64,000 nt of DNA from UBA11524 sp964464815 (GTDB lineage: Bacteria > Bacillota > Clostridia > Christensenellales > Aristaeellaceae): assembly GCA_964464815.1 (NCBI GenBank), contig CAYXHF010000006.1:16552-80551 (forward strand), written 5' to 3'. Numbering within the stretch: the first letter of the stretch is position 1; every line of letters starts with the position of its first letter. The position numbers were made by a program, and so were the translations under genes. Below the pieces are notes generated by a model. It searched no databases, was not told the DNA's origin, and was given only the letters and a program-made list of their open reading frames with translations. Shown here piece after piece: positions 42,207-50,559 of the stretch.

Positions 42207-43062
42207 TGATGTCGCTCCAGTCGGTGATGTCGCCGATGTAGATGTTCTTGACCTGCTCGCTGGTCAGGGAGGTCATGGGGTTATCGTTGCTGACGATGAC
42301 CGCGATGCCGTCCATGGCGATGGTCATGGGTTCAAGACCAGCTTCCAGCTCGGATGCCTTCAATTCGCGGGAGGCCATGCCGATGTCGCACACGCCGCTG
42401 ATGGTGGAGGTCATGCCGGAGGTGGAGTCACTCTGCTGCAGCTCGATTTCCACCTGCGGGTTCAGCGCCTCGTAGGCTTCCTTGAGCTTTTCCATGACCG
42501 GCGTCACGGAGGAGGAACCTGCGATGACCACCTTGCCGCTGACCTTGCCGCCCGCAAAGGCCTCAGCGTCGGCCGTGACGGCGATGTAACCATTGGCTTC
42601 CACAATCGCCTGACCATCGGCGCTCATGACGAAGGCGAGGAAATCCTGCGCCGCATCGGAAAGCGTGGCAAGCGTGGCGATGTTGAAGGGACGCGCAATC
42701 AGATAGCTGCCGTTCTTGATGTTCTCAACGCTCGGCTCGGCGCCATCAATGCTCAGTGCCTTGACCGTCTCGTTCAGAGAGCCCAGGGAGATGTAACCAA
42801 TCGCGTGGTCATCGCCGGACACGCTGGTCATCATGACGGAGGTAGAATTCGTAATGTCGCAATCGTCGGTGGTGTAGTCAATCTTATTGCCTTCCGCGTT
42901 CTTCTGCTCGATGCCGAACAGCTCGATGAAGGCGCCGCGCGTACCGCTGCCGTCCTCACGGGAAATCACGTGGATGTCACCGCTGAAGGCGTTCTCCGCC
43001 AGCGCGGCCGCGCTGCAAAGCAGCAGGCACAGGGTCAAAAGGATGGACATGACTTTCTTCAT
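42199..43062 (-). CDS. pstS: Phosphate-binding protein PstS, circularly permuted arrangement
   Basis: This 287-residue secreted protein has a signal peptide (residues 1-22, cleavage after ALA, no lipobox). It contains the phosphate-binding blocks of PstS, but in swapped order. The ISREDGSGTRGAF block, normally in the middle, is at residues 34-46. The AGSSSVTPVMEKL block, normally at the mature N-terminus, is at 181-193. It is followed by STSGMTSTISGVCDIGMASRE and ends at TSEQVKNIYIGDITDWSDINE, which normally precedes the GSGTR block. The whole length is one domain pair, so this looks like a circular permutation rather than a truncation. AAGGAAGG lies 8 bases before the ATG. I recall similar ordering in other Clostridia. 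Confidence 0.92.
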   Translation of the reverse strand: MKKVMSILLTLCLLLCSAAALAENAFSGDIHVISREDGSGTRGAFIELFGIEQKNAEGNKIDYTTDDCDITNSTSVMMTSVSGDDHAIGYISLGSLNETVKALSIDGAEPSVENIKNGSYLIARPFNIATLATLSDAAQDFLAFVMSADGQAIVEANGYIAVTADAEAFAGGKVSGKVVIAGSSSVTPVMEKLKEAYEALNPQVEIELQQSDSTSGMTSTISGVCDIGMASRELKASELEAGLEPMTIAMDGIAVIVSNDNPMTSLTSEQVKNIYIGDITDWSDINE

Positions 43063-43070
43063 ACAAAAAA

Positions 43071-43140
43071 CCTTCCTTTCATTTCCTTGGGGTACAGCTG
43101 TATGATACAGCTGGAATATACCAAAGAAATGAAAGGAAGG
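43071..43140 (-). repeat. Large inverted repeat and internal palindrome at the pstS promoter
   Basis: Two 20-base arms (43071-43090 and 43121-43140) match with one mismatch. Between them lies a perfect 19-base dyad CAGCTGTATGATACAGCTG (43095-43113). The arm nearest the gene contains the ribosome binding site of pstS. Confidence 0.75.
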
Positions 43141-43155
43141 TAAAGTTTTTGTAAA
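43115..43155 (-). promoter_or_regulatory. Candidate pst promoter with Pho-box-like repeats
   Basis: On the minus strand TTTACA (43150-43155) and TTTACC (43139-43144) are 11 bases apart, the period of PhoP boxes, and TTCATT lies one more period on. A -10-like TATATT (43115-43120) is 18 bases after TTTACC. Activation by the regulator encoded in the same operon is the natural inference. Confidence 0.5.
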
Positions 43156-43162
43156 ATAGCGC

Positions 43163-44197
43163 TTAGTTTGCGGCGGTGAGCATCAGGAATGTCAGTCCCT
43201 GCCCGTAAGCAGTGGGCTGAATGGGAATGGTACGGTAGAAATCCTCCGTTGCGCCAACGGGTGTGCCGTAGCTGACGCCGCCGACCGTGCCGTCTGCCTC
43301 CACCATGGCAAGGACGCCGTGCAGTGCCCTCCTGGCCGCCTCGTGGCAGCTTTGGGGCAATAGCCCTGTCTTCACGCCGCGCAGTAAGCCATAGGCGATG
43401 GCCGCACTGGCCGACGTTTCCAAATACGAATCCTCATGGTTGAGCAGCGTGTGCCAGAGTCCGGTTTCCTTGTCCTGCAAGCGGCACAGCGCCAGACATT
43501 GCTCCTGCCACGTGTGCAGAATCAGGCGGCGCACGCTGTCATCCTCCGGCAGCCATTCCAGAAAATCCACGCCGCCGCAGGTGAACCAGCTGTTGCCGCG
43601 CGCCCAGAAGGCACGCCCGAAGTGATGCCGCCCCTCAAACGTCCAGCCGTGATACCACAGCCCGGTTGCAGGGTCATGCAGGTATTTGATGTGCAGCAGG
43701 AATTGATATTTCGCTTCCTCACACCAATCGGGGCGACCAAGCGCCACGCCCGCACGGTAGAGGAACAGAACCGTCATGAACAGCGTGTCGTCCCACAGTT
43801 GCCCAGGGTTTGGCTCGTGCGTGGTGATGTGCTGGAAGCCGCCTTCCTCCGTGCGTGGCAGCTCCGTCATGACCCACGTGGCCCAATCTTCAATCAGTGG
43901 GCGATAGCTTTCGTCCTTCGTCTGCTCATACAGCAGGGTCAGGGTCAGCATGGGCGCGGTGGTGTTGATGTTGCGTGTGGGCAGACCGGCGGCGAGATGG
44001 CGCGCATACCACGCCTTCAGCTCCTCCAGAATGGCGGTGTCGCCCGTGGACAAATAAATTTTCATCATCGCATAGACCGCAACGCCCTGCGGCCATTCCC
44101 ACGTGTCCAGGCTCATGTGGTCGCCAAAGCTGCCTTCACCGCCGTGTGCGCCACGCAGACGGCTGAATACCAGATCGGCATATTCTTTGTATGTCAT
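43163..44197 (-). CDS. Glycoside hydrolase family 105 (unsaturated rhamnogalacturonyl hydrolase-like)
   Basis: This 344-residue (alpha/alpha)6-barrel enzyme matches YteR/GH88-GH105 proteins. These remove unsaturated uronic acids from oligosaccharides made by polysaccharide lyases. Key blocks are DTWEWPQGVAVYAMMKIY near the start, the likely catalytic Asp pair in GQLWDDTLFMTVLFL, the substrate-site GLWYHGWTFEGRHHFGRAFWARGNSWF and the late EDSYLETSASAAIAYGLLRGV. No signal peptide is seen, so it probably acts in the cytoplasm. ATG 44197 follows AGGAGG by 8 bases. It diverges from the GH38 gene. Confidence 0.9.
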   Translation of the reverse strand: MTYKEYADLVFSRLRGAHGGEGSFGDHMSLDTWEWPQGVAVYAMMKIYLSTGDTAILEELKAWYARHLAAGLPTRNINTTAPMLTLTLLYEQTKDESYRPLIEDWATWVMTELPRTEEGGFQHITTHEPNPGQLWDDTLFMTVLFLYRAGVALGRPDWCEEAKYQFLLHIKYLHDPATGLWYHGWTFEGRHHFGRAFWARGNSWFTCGGVDFLEWLPEDDSVRRLILHTWQEQCLALCRLQDKETGLWHTLLNHEDSYLETSASAAIAYGLLRGVKTGLLPQSCHEAARRALHGVLAMVEADGTVGGVSYGTPVGATEDFYRTIPIQPTAYGQGLTFLMLTAAN

Positions 44198-44237
44198 GGG
44201 TATGTCCTCCTGTGAAAAATCGCTGTGTTGTATTTTG

Positions 44238-44266
44238 AGTATAGCAGAATCATTTGTCGATTGCAA
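44238..44266 (-). promoter_or_regulatory. Promoter of the GH105 gene
   Basis: Minus-strand TTGCAA (44261-44266), a 17-base spacer and TATACT (44238-44243). Confidence 0.75.
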
Positions 44267-44271
44267 GCGCA

Positions 44272-44300
44272 TTGCACCGGAAAAGGAAATATGCTATAAT
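44272..44300 (+). promoter_or_regulatory. Promoter of the GH38 operon
   Basis: TTGCAC (44272-44277), a 17-base spacer and TATAAT (44295-44300) with an extended TGC. Its -35 is only 5 bases from that of the divergent GH105 promoter, so one regulator could act on both. Confidence 0.75.
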
Positions 44301-44355
44301 ACAGGCAAGCATTTTCGGTAAACAGATTTTTTTCCGAAAGAGGAGCGTTTGAAGC

Positions 44356-47300
44356 ATGAATCATCTGCCAAGACAGCAGCGCCAGCGCATTCAAGCCTGG
44401 CGGCAAGCATTGAAGCAGCAGCTCTATACCCCTGTGGGAGAGGTGTCGTTTTGCGGCGCAACCACTCTGTCGCGCCTGACGCCCGAGGAGGCGGCCACGT
44501 GGCCCATGCAGCCCTTCCCAGTAGGGACAAAATGGGGCGCATGCTGGGAATACGGCTGGTTTCAGGCCAGCGTCACCGTGCCGGAGGACTGTGCGGGCAA
44601 GCGGCTGGTGCTTTTGTCCGGACTGGGCGGCGAACAGCTTGTGTATGTGGATGGCGTGGCCGTCGGCAGCAACGACAAGGGGCATGATGCCCTCACCTTG
44701 CGCAAAAGCGCCAAGGCAGGCGAAACAATCCGGCTGCTGATTGAAAGCTACGCCGGGCATGGCGCACGACTGGAAGAAATGATGCCCTGTCCACCGGAAA
44801 AAGCGGCTGTTCCGCCGGTGACAGCGCCGCAGTGTACGGTCAGGAAAAGCGTCCTTGCCATTTGGCAGGAGGATGCCTATCAGCTGATGCTGGATGTGGA
44901 GATTCTCTGTGATTTGCTCAGCCACCTGCCGGAAAAATCCCTGCGCCATCAGCGTGTCGCGAAGGCGCTGATGGATTTCACCTACACCGCGGATCTGGAA
45001 TTGCCCCTGCCGGAGCGGCTGGAAAGCTTCCAACGCGCACGGGCGGTGCTGGCACCTGCACTGGCGTGCCGGAACGGCTCGACCGCGCCGACAATGTGGA
45101 TGCTCGGCCAGAGCCATATTGATTTGGCGTGGATGTGGCCGGAGGAGGAAACGTGGCACAAGGTCGCGCGGACATACGCCAACCAGCTGTCCCTGATGGA
45201 GGAATATCCGGAGTATCGCTTTTTACTATGCGAGCCAAAGCTCCTGGACATGCTGCGCATGCAGCATCCGGCATTGTGGGATAAGGTCAGGGACGCATTT
45301 TCGCGTGGACAAGTGGATGCGGACGGTGCGTTCTATATTGAGTGCGACACGAATCTGCCCAGCGGCGAAAGTCTGATTCGTCAGCTGATGCGGGGAAAGG
45401 CGTGGTTCAGGGATACCCTGGGCGTGGAAACAAAGGTCGCCTGGCAGCCGGATACGTTCGGCTACAGTGGCGCGCTGCCGCAGATTCTGCGCAAGCTGGA
45501 TATTCCGTATTTCGCCACGCAGAAGCTGCTCCGCGCTGACCCGGAGTGCGAGCGTTTCCCATACCAGAACTTCATCTGGGAAGGCATTGACGGCAGCACG
45601 GTGGAGGCACTGTCCTTCTTCAAGAACAACGCACAGGTGACGCCGAGCCAATTCTGTCAGCGCTGGGAGGAAAACCGCACGCAGACGGAAGACATTGACA
45701 CGCTGCTTTATCCGTTTGGCTTTGGCGACGGCGGCGGCGGTGCAACGCGGGACATGCTGGAATCGGTGCGGCGTATGCAGGACCTGGAAGGCTTGCCGCG
45801 CGCAAGGTACGGCACGCTGCGTGGCTTTTTTGAGGAAACGGCCCGTCAGGCACAGGGCAACCGCTGGGTTGGTGAGCTGTACCTGAGCTGGCATCGTGGC
45901 ACGTATACAGTGCAGCGCAAGACAAAGCAGGGTATCCATCGCCTGGAACGCATGCTCCATGAAGCGGAAATGTGGTTGGCGACTGCGGACAGCCAGACAA
46001 AGGAAACGGCACAGCCTGTGCTGGCAGAAGCATGGGACACGCTGATGTTCTGTCAGTTCCATGATGTGGCGGGCGGTGTCGGCATTCGCCGCGTGCATCA
46101 GGAGGCAGAGCAAAAGCTGTCGGTACAGCTGGAAAAGGTCGGCCAGTGGCTGGCAGGCGTGCGCGGTGAGGTCGATGGTGACGGCAGGGCGGCGCTGATG
46201 AACACGCTGCCGTGGAAGCGCACCGGTTGGGTGAAGCATGCAGGAAGGTATGAACGCGTCTGTGCCCAGCCCGGTGGCATGAGCCTGTATCGGCTGTCGG
46301 ATGCGGCAGCTGCTGGTGTATCTGTTACGCCGATGGATGCTGTCTGGCGGCTGGAAAATGCGGTGCTGTCCGTGGATGTGGACGCAAGTGGCGCAATCAT
46401 CCAGTGTGTGGACAAGCGCAATCGGCAAAAGCTGCTCTCACTGGGGCAGGCGATGAACGACTGGCGGCTCTATGAGGATGTCGAGACGGTCTACGATGCC
46501 TGGGAAATGGATCGCGATTGGCGCAAACGGGAGCGCAAGGGTGTTTTCCAGACACGGGTGTGCATCGGCGACAACACGCCGGAGCGCGTCTCCCTGCTGG
46601 TGGAGCGTACCTTTGGCCAAAGCCACGCCGTGCAGGAAATCATTCTCTATGCAGACGGCGACCGGATAGAATTTGAAACAAGGCTTGACTGGCAGGAGCG
46701 CCGCAAGCTGCTCAAGGTGCATTTTGCCTCGAACGTGCTGGCGGAGGATGCCCTGCATGAGATTCAGTTTGGCTATCTGCGTCGTCCGTGCCATTCCTCC
46801 CATGCCTATGCGGCGGATCGGTACGAATCCTGCTCCCAGCGGTGGACGGCTATGTGCGAGGAAAATCGCGGCTTCGCCATCCTGACAGATGGCATTCGCG
46901 GCGTCTCGACGGATCGCGGTGAAATCGCGCTGTCGCTGCTGCGCGCGCCACTGGTGCCGGATGACACGTGCGACCGTGGCATGCAGACCTTCCGCTATGC
47001 GCTGATGCCCTTTGCGACAAGCTTTATGCAAAGCGGTGTGGTGCGTGCGGGTTATGAATTTGCCGAGCCGCTGCGTCTGCTCCATGTGGCAAACGTTCCG
47101 GAGAATGCACGCTTCTGGTGCGAAGGGGAGGCTGTGGTGCTGGAAACCATCAAGCCTGCGGCGGATGGCAGTACAGATGTGATTGTGCGTTTGTATGAAA
47201 GCTTGCGCACGACGGCGACGACGGTCGTCCATCTGCCATGGATGGCGAAGATATATCGCGTGTCCATGGATGAACAGAAGGTACTGGAGGAAATGGAGAC

Positions 47301-47373
47301 ATCGGATTGCGTGTCCCTCATGCTGCGTCCCTTTGAAATTGTGACCCTGCGTATTCGCAGAACAGACGAATGA
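44356..47373 (+). CDS. Glycoside hydrolase family 38 alpha-mannosidase
   Basis: This 1005-residue enzyme is a bacterial GH38 alpha-mannosidase, a zinc-dependent retaining enzyme. The zinc-site motif SHIDLAWMWP (His254, Asp256), the nucleophile block AWQPDTFGYSGALPQIL (Asp366) and YPFGFGDGGGG are all present. An N-terminal beta domain spans about 1-160 and the middle three-helix bundle about 510-600. The large C-terminal beta-sandwich domain completes the usual length of about 1000. No signal peptide is present, so it would act on imported mannosyl oligosaccharides. It is the first gene of a two-gene operon with the GH106-like enzyme (14-base gap). Confidence 0.95.
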   Translation: MNHLPRQQRQRIQAWRQALKQQLYTPVGEVSFCGATTLSRLTPEEAATWPMQPFPVGTKWGACWEYGWFQASVTVPEDCAGKRLVLLSGLGGEQLVYVDGVAVGSNDKGHDALTLRKSAKAGETIRLLIESYAGHGARLEEMMPCPPEKAAVPPVTAPQCTVRKSVLAIWQEDAYQLMLDVEILCDLLSHLPEKSLRHQRVAKALMDFTYTADLELPLPERLESFQRARAVLAPALACRNGSTAPTMWMLGQSHIDLAWMWPEEETWHKVARTYANQLSLMEEYPEYRFLLCEPKLLDMLRMQHPALWDKVRDAFSRGQVDADGAFYIECDTNLPSGESLIRQLMRGKAWFRDTLGVETKVAWQPDTFGYSGALPQILRKLDIPYFATQKLLRADPECERFPYQNFIWEGIDGSTVEALSFFKNNAQVTPSQFCQRWEENRTQTEDIDTLLYPFGFGDGGGGATRDMLESVRRMQDLEGLPRARYGTLRGFFEETARQAQGNRWVGELYLSWHRGTYTVQRKTKQGIHRLERMLHEAEMWLATADSQTKETAQPVLAEAWDTLMFCQFHDVAGGVGIRRVHQEAEQKLSVQLEKVGQWLAGVRGEVDGDGRAALMNTLPWKRTGWVKHAGRYERVCAQPGGMSLYRLSDAAAAGVSVTPMDAVWRLENAVLSVDVDASGAIIQCVDKRNRQKLLSLGQAMNDWRLYEDVETVYDAWEMDRDWRKRERKGVFQTRVCIGDNTPERVSLLVERTFGQSHAVQEIILYADGDRIEFETRLDWQERRKLLKVHFASNVLAEDALHEIQFGYLRRPCHSSHAYAADRYESCSQRWTAMCEENRGFAILTDGIRGVSTDRGEIALSLLRAPLVPDDTCDRGMQTFRYALMPFATSFMQSGVVRAGYEFAEPLRLLHVANVPENARFWCEGEAVVLETIKPAADGSTDVIVRLYESLRTTATTVVHLPWMAKIYRVSMDEQKVLEEMETSDCVSLMLRPFEIVTLRIRRTDE

Positions 47374-47387
47374 TGGAGGATGTGGCC

Positions 47388-49580
47388 ATGTCCTACGAAA
47401 CGGCGAAACAGGAATTCCTGCATCCGGCAGACGAATTCACGCCCATTCCCTTTTGGTTCTGGAATGATGAGCTGACGGAAGAAACGCTGCTGCGCCAAAT
47501 CGAAGCTTTTGACCAGAAGGGCGTGAAGGGCTTTGTCATTCATCCCAGAAAAGGCTTGCCGCTAACGATTCCGTATCTGTCGCAGCGCTATCTGCATTTT
47601 GTACGCTTTGCGGTGGAGGAGGCGGCGCGGCGTGGCATGCGCGTTGTCCTCTACGACGAGGCGATGTATCCTTCCGGCGCGGCGCATGGCATGGTCGCGG
47701 CTGAAAATCCTGAATGGGCCTCCAGATGCCTGACGATGGAAACGGCAGACACCGACATACCGGATGCGCCGGACATTGTGGCGGTCTGCGCGGCGCATGT
47801 GGTGGCAGAAACGGCGCACTCGATTACGCTGGTGGCGCAGGAAAACGGCGTTTACGCCTGCCCGAAGGATGGGCGCGTGCTGCTGTGCTTCCGCTTTGGC
47901 TTCTCCGGCGGCACGATTCGCGGTGTGCATCCGCTGGAGGATGACGGTGAGGAAAATGCACCGCGTTCGGCTGACCTGCTGAACCCGGAGGCCGTGCAGG
48001 CATTCATTCGCCTGACGCATGAAGCGTACTATGCGGCCCTGCCGGAGCATTTTGGCAAGACGGTCATTGCCTTTTTCACCGACGAGCCGGATATTACCGG
48101 CCGCAACGCCAAGCCGGGCTGCAAGGCATGGACGAAGGACTTTCTGACAGCCTTTGGTCGCAAGGAGGAGCTGCCGGCGCTATGGCTGGATGTGGGCGAA
48201 AAAACGGAGGAAATCCGCACGCGTTATCGCCGGGCAGTCAATCGGCGGCTGAAGGAAAGCTACTATCAGCAATTGGCCGACTGGTGCGCGGCGCACGGCA
48301 TTGCGCTGACAGGTCATCCGGCGAAGGGCTGGGATATTGGGTTGCTTGCGCCCTTCCAGATTCCGGCGCAGGATGTGGTATGGCGCTTTGTGCATCCGGG
48401 CAACGGCATTTCCGGCGCGGAAAGCGTGCTGGCGAAATGCTCTGCCGACCGTGCGCGACTGGATGGCCGCCGCCGCAACGGTAACGAGTGCTTCGGCTGC
48501 TGCGGCCCGGCAGAAGCACAATGGGCCATGACGATGGACGACATGAAGTGGTACATGGACTATCTGTTCGTGCGCGGCGTGAATCTGCTGTATCCGCATG
48601 CGTTCTTCTACTCCCTGCGGGATGGTCGTGGTGACGAGCGTCCGCCGGATGTGGGCCTGAACAACCTGTGGTGGCCGATGTATGACCGCGTGGCGATGTA
48701 CATGCGCCGCCTGTCATGGCTCATGACGGACAGCGAGGACATGGCACAGGTGGCCGTGCTGTGCGAAGAGGACAGCATGCCGTGGGAAAACTGCATCCCA
48801 CTATACGAAAATCAGATTGGCTTCCACTATCTGCCCCAAATGATGGTGAAGACGCATGGGGCGCGCTATGCCTATCATGTGTCGGGTGATGCGGACGTCG
48901 CGGCACTGCCGCGGGATGTGCGGCTGGATGCAGCGCGCCCGGCACTGCGCACGGCGCATGTGCGCAAGCTGGGGCTGGATTACTATCTGCTGGTGAATGA
49001 GGGCGAGGAGGCCGTTCATGTGCCGATGCAGGTGGACGCCTGCGGTGCGGCGTACTGGTGGAACGCCTGGACGGGCGAAATCAGCGAAGCGGCAACGGAT
49101 GCACAGGGCAAGTATCATCTGACGCTGCCGCGCCGCGAAAGCATCATCCTGTGCATCGACCCGGCGTCTGCGCCGCATGAAGCGCAGGCAGTGACCGCGC
49201 ATGTGCAAACCAAGACGGTGCTATCCGGTTGCACATGGACGCTGACGCGCCAGGACACGGGCGAAAGCGTCACAGTGACGGCAGACGAGCAAGGCTGCCT
49301 GGCTGGTTGGGAAACCTTCTGGCCGAGCTACTCCGGCTGGGTGCGCTATGAAGCGGACATTCCCAGCACGACGCATGCGGCACAGCTGGTGCTGGAGGGC
49401 GTGACCAGCATGGTGACGCTGGACAGGACGCAGCCGTGGCAGTGCTGGGCGCCCTATCGTCTGGACGTGCCGGCAGGGGAAAGCCATTTGTCTTTCCTGT
49501 GCTGCAACACGATGGCGAATCAGCTGGACAACAAGGCATGGCCGTCCGGCGTGACAGGCGCAATCCTTCTTTGTGAATAA
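47388..49580 (+). CDS. GH106-like glycoside hydrolase (alpha-L-rhamnosidase-type)
   Basis: This 730-residue protein has the N-terminal barrel pattern of GH106-like enzymes: PIPFWFWNDELTEETLLRQI (20-39), VKGFVIHPRKG (46-56), VVLYDEAMYPSG (86-97) and VIAFFTDEPD (226-235). A C-terminal beta-sandwich like a carbohydrate-binding domain covers about 590-730. Characterised GH106 members remove alpha-L-rhamnose from pectin, but many relatives are uncharacterised and this one is shorter than typical (about 900-1100). ATG 47388 follows GGAGG by 9 bases; the earlier in-frame ATG at 47370 overlaps the mannosidase stop. Confidence 0.75.
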   Translation: MSYETAKQEFLHPADEFTPIPFWFWNDELTEETLLRQIEAFDQKGVKGFVIHPRKGLPLTIPYLSQRYLHFVRFAVEEAARRGMRVVLYDEAMYPSGAAHGMVAAENPEWASRCLTMETADTDIPDAPDIVAVCAAHVVAETAHSITLVAQENGVYACPKDGRVLLCFRFGFSGGTIRGVHPLEDDGEENAPRSADLLNPEAVQAFIRLTHEAYYAALPEHFGKTVIAFFTDEPDITGRNAKPGCKAWTKDFLTAFGRKEELPALWLDVGEKTEEIRTRYRRAVNRRLKESYYQQLADWCAAHGIALTGHPAKGWDIGLLAPFQIPAQDVVWRFVHPGNGISGAESVLAKCSADRARLDGRRRNGNECFGCCGPAEAQWAMTMDDMKWYMDYLFVRGVNLLYPHAFFYSLRDGRGDERPPDVGLNNLWWPMYDRVAMYMRRLSWLMTDSEDMAQVAVLCEEDSMPWENCIPLYENQIGFHYLPQMMVKTHGARYAYHVSGDADVAALPRDVRLDAARPALRTAHVRKLGLDYYLLVNEGEEAVHVPMQVDACGAAYWWNAWTGEISEAATDAQGKYHLTLPRRESIILCIDPASAPHEAQAVTAHVQTKTVLSGCTWTLTRQDTGESVTVTADEQGCLAGWETFWPSYSGWVRYEADIPSTTHAAQLVLEGVTSMVTLDRTQPWQCWAPYRLDVPAGESHLSFLCCNTMANQLDNKAWPSGVTGAILLCE

Positions 49581-49582
49581 TA

Positions 49583-49623
49583 ATGTACGGCTGCCCTGCG
49601 AATATCGCGGGACAGCCGTACAT
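49583..49623. terminator. Hairpin between convergent genes, probable bidirectional terminator
   Basis: ATGTACGGCTG (49583-49593) pairs with CAGCCGTACAT (49613-49623), and an inner CCTGCG/CGCGGG stem extends it. The flanks are AT-rich but not uniform U-tracts. Confidence 0.6.
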
Positions 49624-49639
49624 GTACATTATTATGCAA

Positions 49640-50422
49640 TTAACGTTCCTCTTCCGTTGGTAAGCTGGTTTGCGGTGGAACGATGGAGGTATCCAGCTCG
49701 TTGCGGCGCTTTTTAGGCAGTGTTGCGCCCTGCGGCGGCAGCTGCTGCGCCCAATCCTCGGGCAGCTCAACGGCCTTCTTCTTGCCGAGCTTCTCGTCGG
49801 TGGTCAACAGGACCTCATTCCATTTTGACAACAAAATCGGCACGGACAGGCGCATCCACCAGCGCGGCGCATAGAGGAGCATCAGCCGCTTTTCTGTCCA
49901 TAGCTGAACACGGGTGATGTCCTTCCAAGCCATTTCGCGCTCCTCCAAAACGACGCGGCCATTCAGGTCAGCCGTTTCCATCAAGGCGGCGGAGCGCCCA
50001 TGCAGATGCAGCTTCACGCGGTTTGCATCCGGCAGCGTCGTGCGGACGTGAAAGCCGGTCTTATCCACCACACAATAGAGTTCGTCCTCACCACCCAGCG
50101 CGAACACGATAAAGGTCACCAGCACCGTCAGGAGCAGCAGTGTTCCCATGACCCACAAAAAGCCGCCGGACAGCAGCGACTGCACCCCAGCGATGCCACC
50201 AAAGACCAGCTCAATCAGGAAGGCAATGACCGTTGCGGCCATCAGGATAGGCAGGGCAATGCGCATCACCTCGTTCCAGCACATCCAGTCAAACGCACGC
50301 TGGCGCTGGTACATCCACGCGACGCGGTGCGAATTCGCGGGCGGCTTCTTGCCGCATACCGGGCACGCTTCACCCTCGGGAACGTCCATGTTACATTTCT
50401 TGCAGTAGAGTGTTTTGGTCAA
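49640..50422 (-). CDS. Zinc-ribbon membrane protein of unknown function
   Basis: The 260-residue protein begins with a zinc-ribbon (LYCKKCNMDVPEGEACPVCGKK, two CxxC pairs). Two membrane helices follow (about residues 53-75 and 87-110), then a cytoplasmic beta-rich domain (about 115-220) and a Pro-rich tail. I do not recognise a family beyond this zinc-ribbon/transmembrane type. The start is set at TTG 50422 because GAGGTG lies 6 bases upstream and the promoter predicts transcription from about 50437. The GTG at 50431 would be too close to the RNA start. It is monocistronic. Confidence 0.6.
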   Translation of the reverse strand: MTKTLYCKKCNMDVPEGEACPVCGKKPPANSHRVAWMYQRQRAFDWMCWNEVMRIALPILMAATVIAFLIELVFGGIAGVQSLLSGGFLWVMGTLLLLTVLVTFIVFALGGEDELYCVVDKTGFHVRTTLPDANRVKLHLHGRSAALMETADLNGRVVLEEREMAWKDITRVQLWTEKRLMLLYAPRWWMRLSVPILLSKWNEVLLTTDEKLGKKKAVELPEDWAQQLPPQGATLPKKRRNELDTSIVPPQTSLPTEEER

Positions 50423-50443
50423 GTTATTCACCTCACGGGGAAT

Positions 50444-50472
50444 ATTGTACCATGAATCGCGTGCTTGTGCAA
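50444..50472 (-). promoter_or_regulatory. Promoter of the zinc-ribbon membrane protein gene
   Basis: Minus-strand TTGCAC (50467-50472), a 17-base spacer and TACAAT (50444-50449). Confidence 0.7.
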
Positions 50473-50512
50473 TTCCTTCCCCGGAAAAAGACTAGCATCT
50501 GGTGACAAAACG

Positions 50513-50521
50513 TGCTATAAT
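50513..50521 (+). promoter_or_regulatory. Extended -10 promoter of the LUD gene
   Basis: TGC followed by a perfect TATAAT (50516-50521). The -35 region is weak. Confidence 0.55.
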
Positions 50522-50559
50522 CAGGAAAACCAATCATGCATGAATGGAGGGAATCAAGC

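Noticed and set aside
42199..43062. Truncated or frameshifted PstS
   Set aside because: Both halves with all phosphate-binding blocks are present in one frame with a normal signal peptide, so it is a re-ordered but complete protein.
43071..43140. Rho-independent terminator of the GH105 or pst genes
   Set aside because: It lies upstream of pstS on its strand and also upstream of nothing on the plus strand. The loop is large and no U-tract follows in the expected direction.
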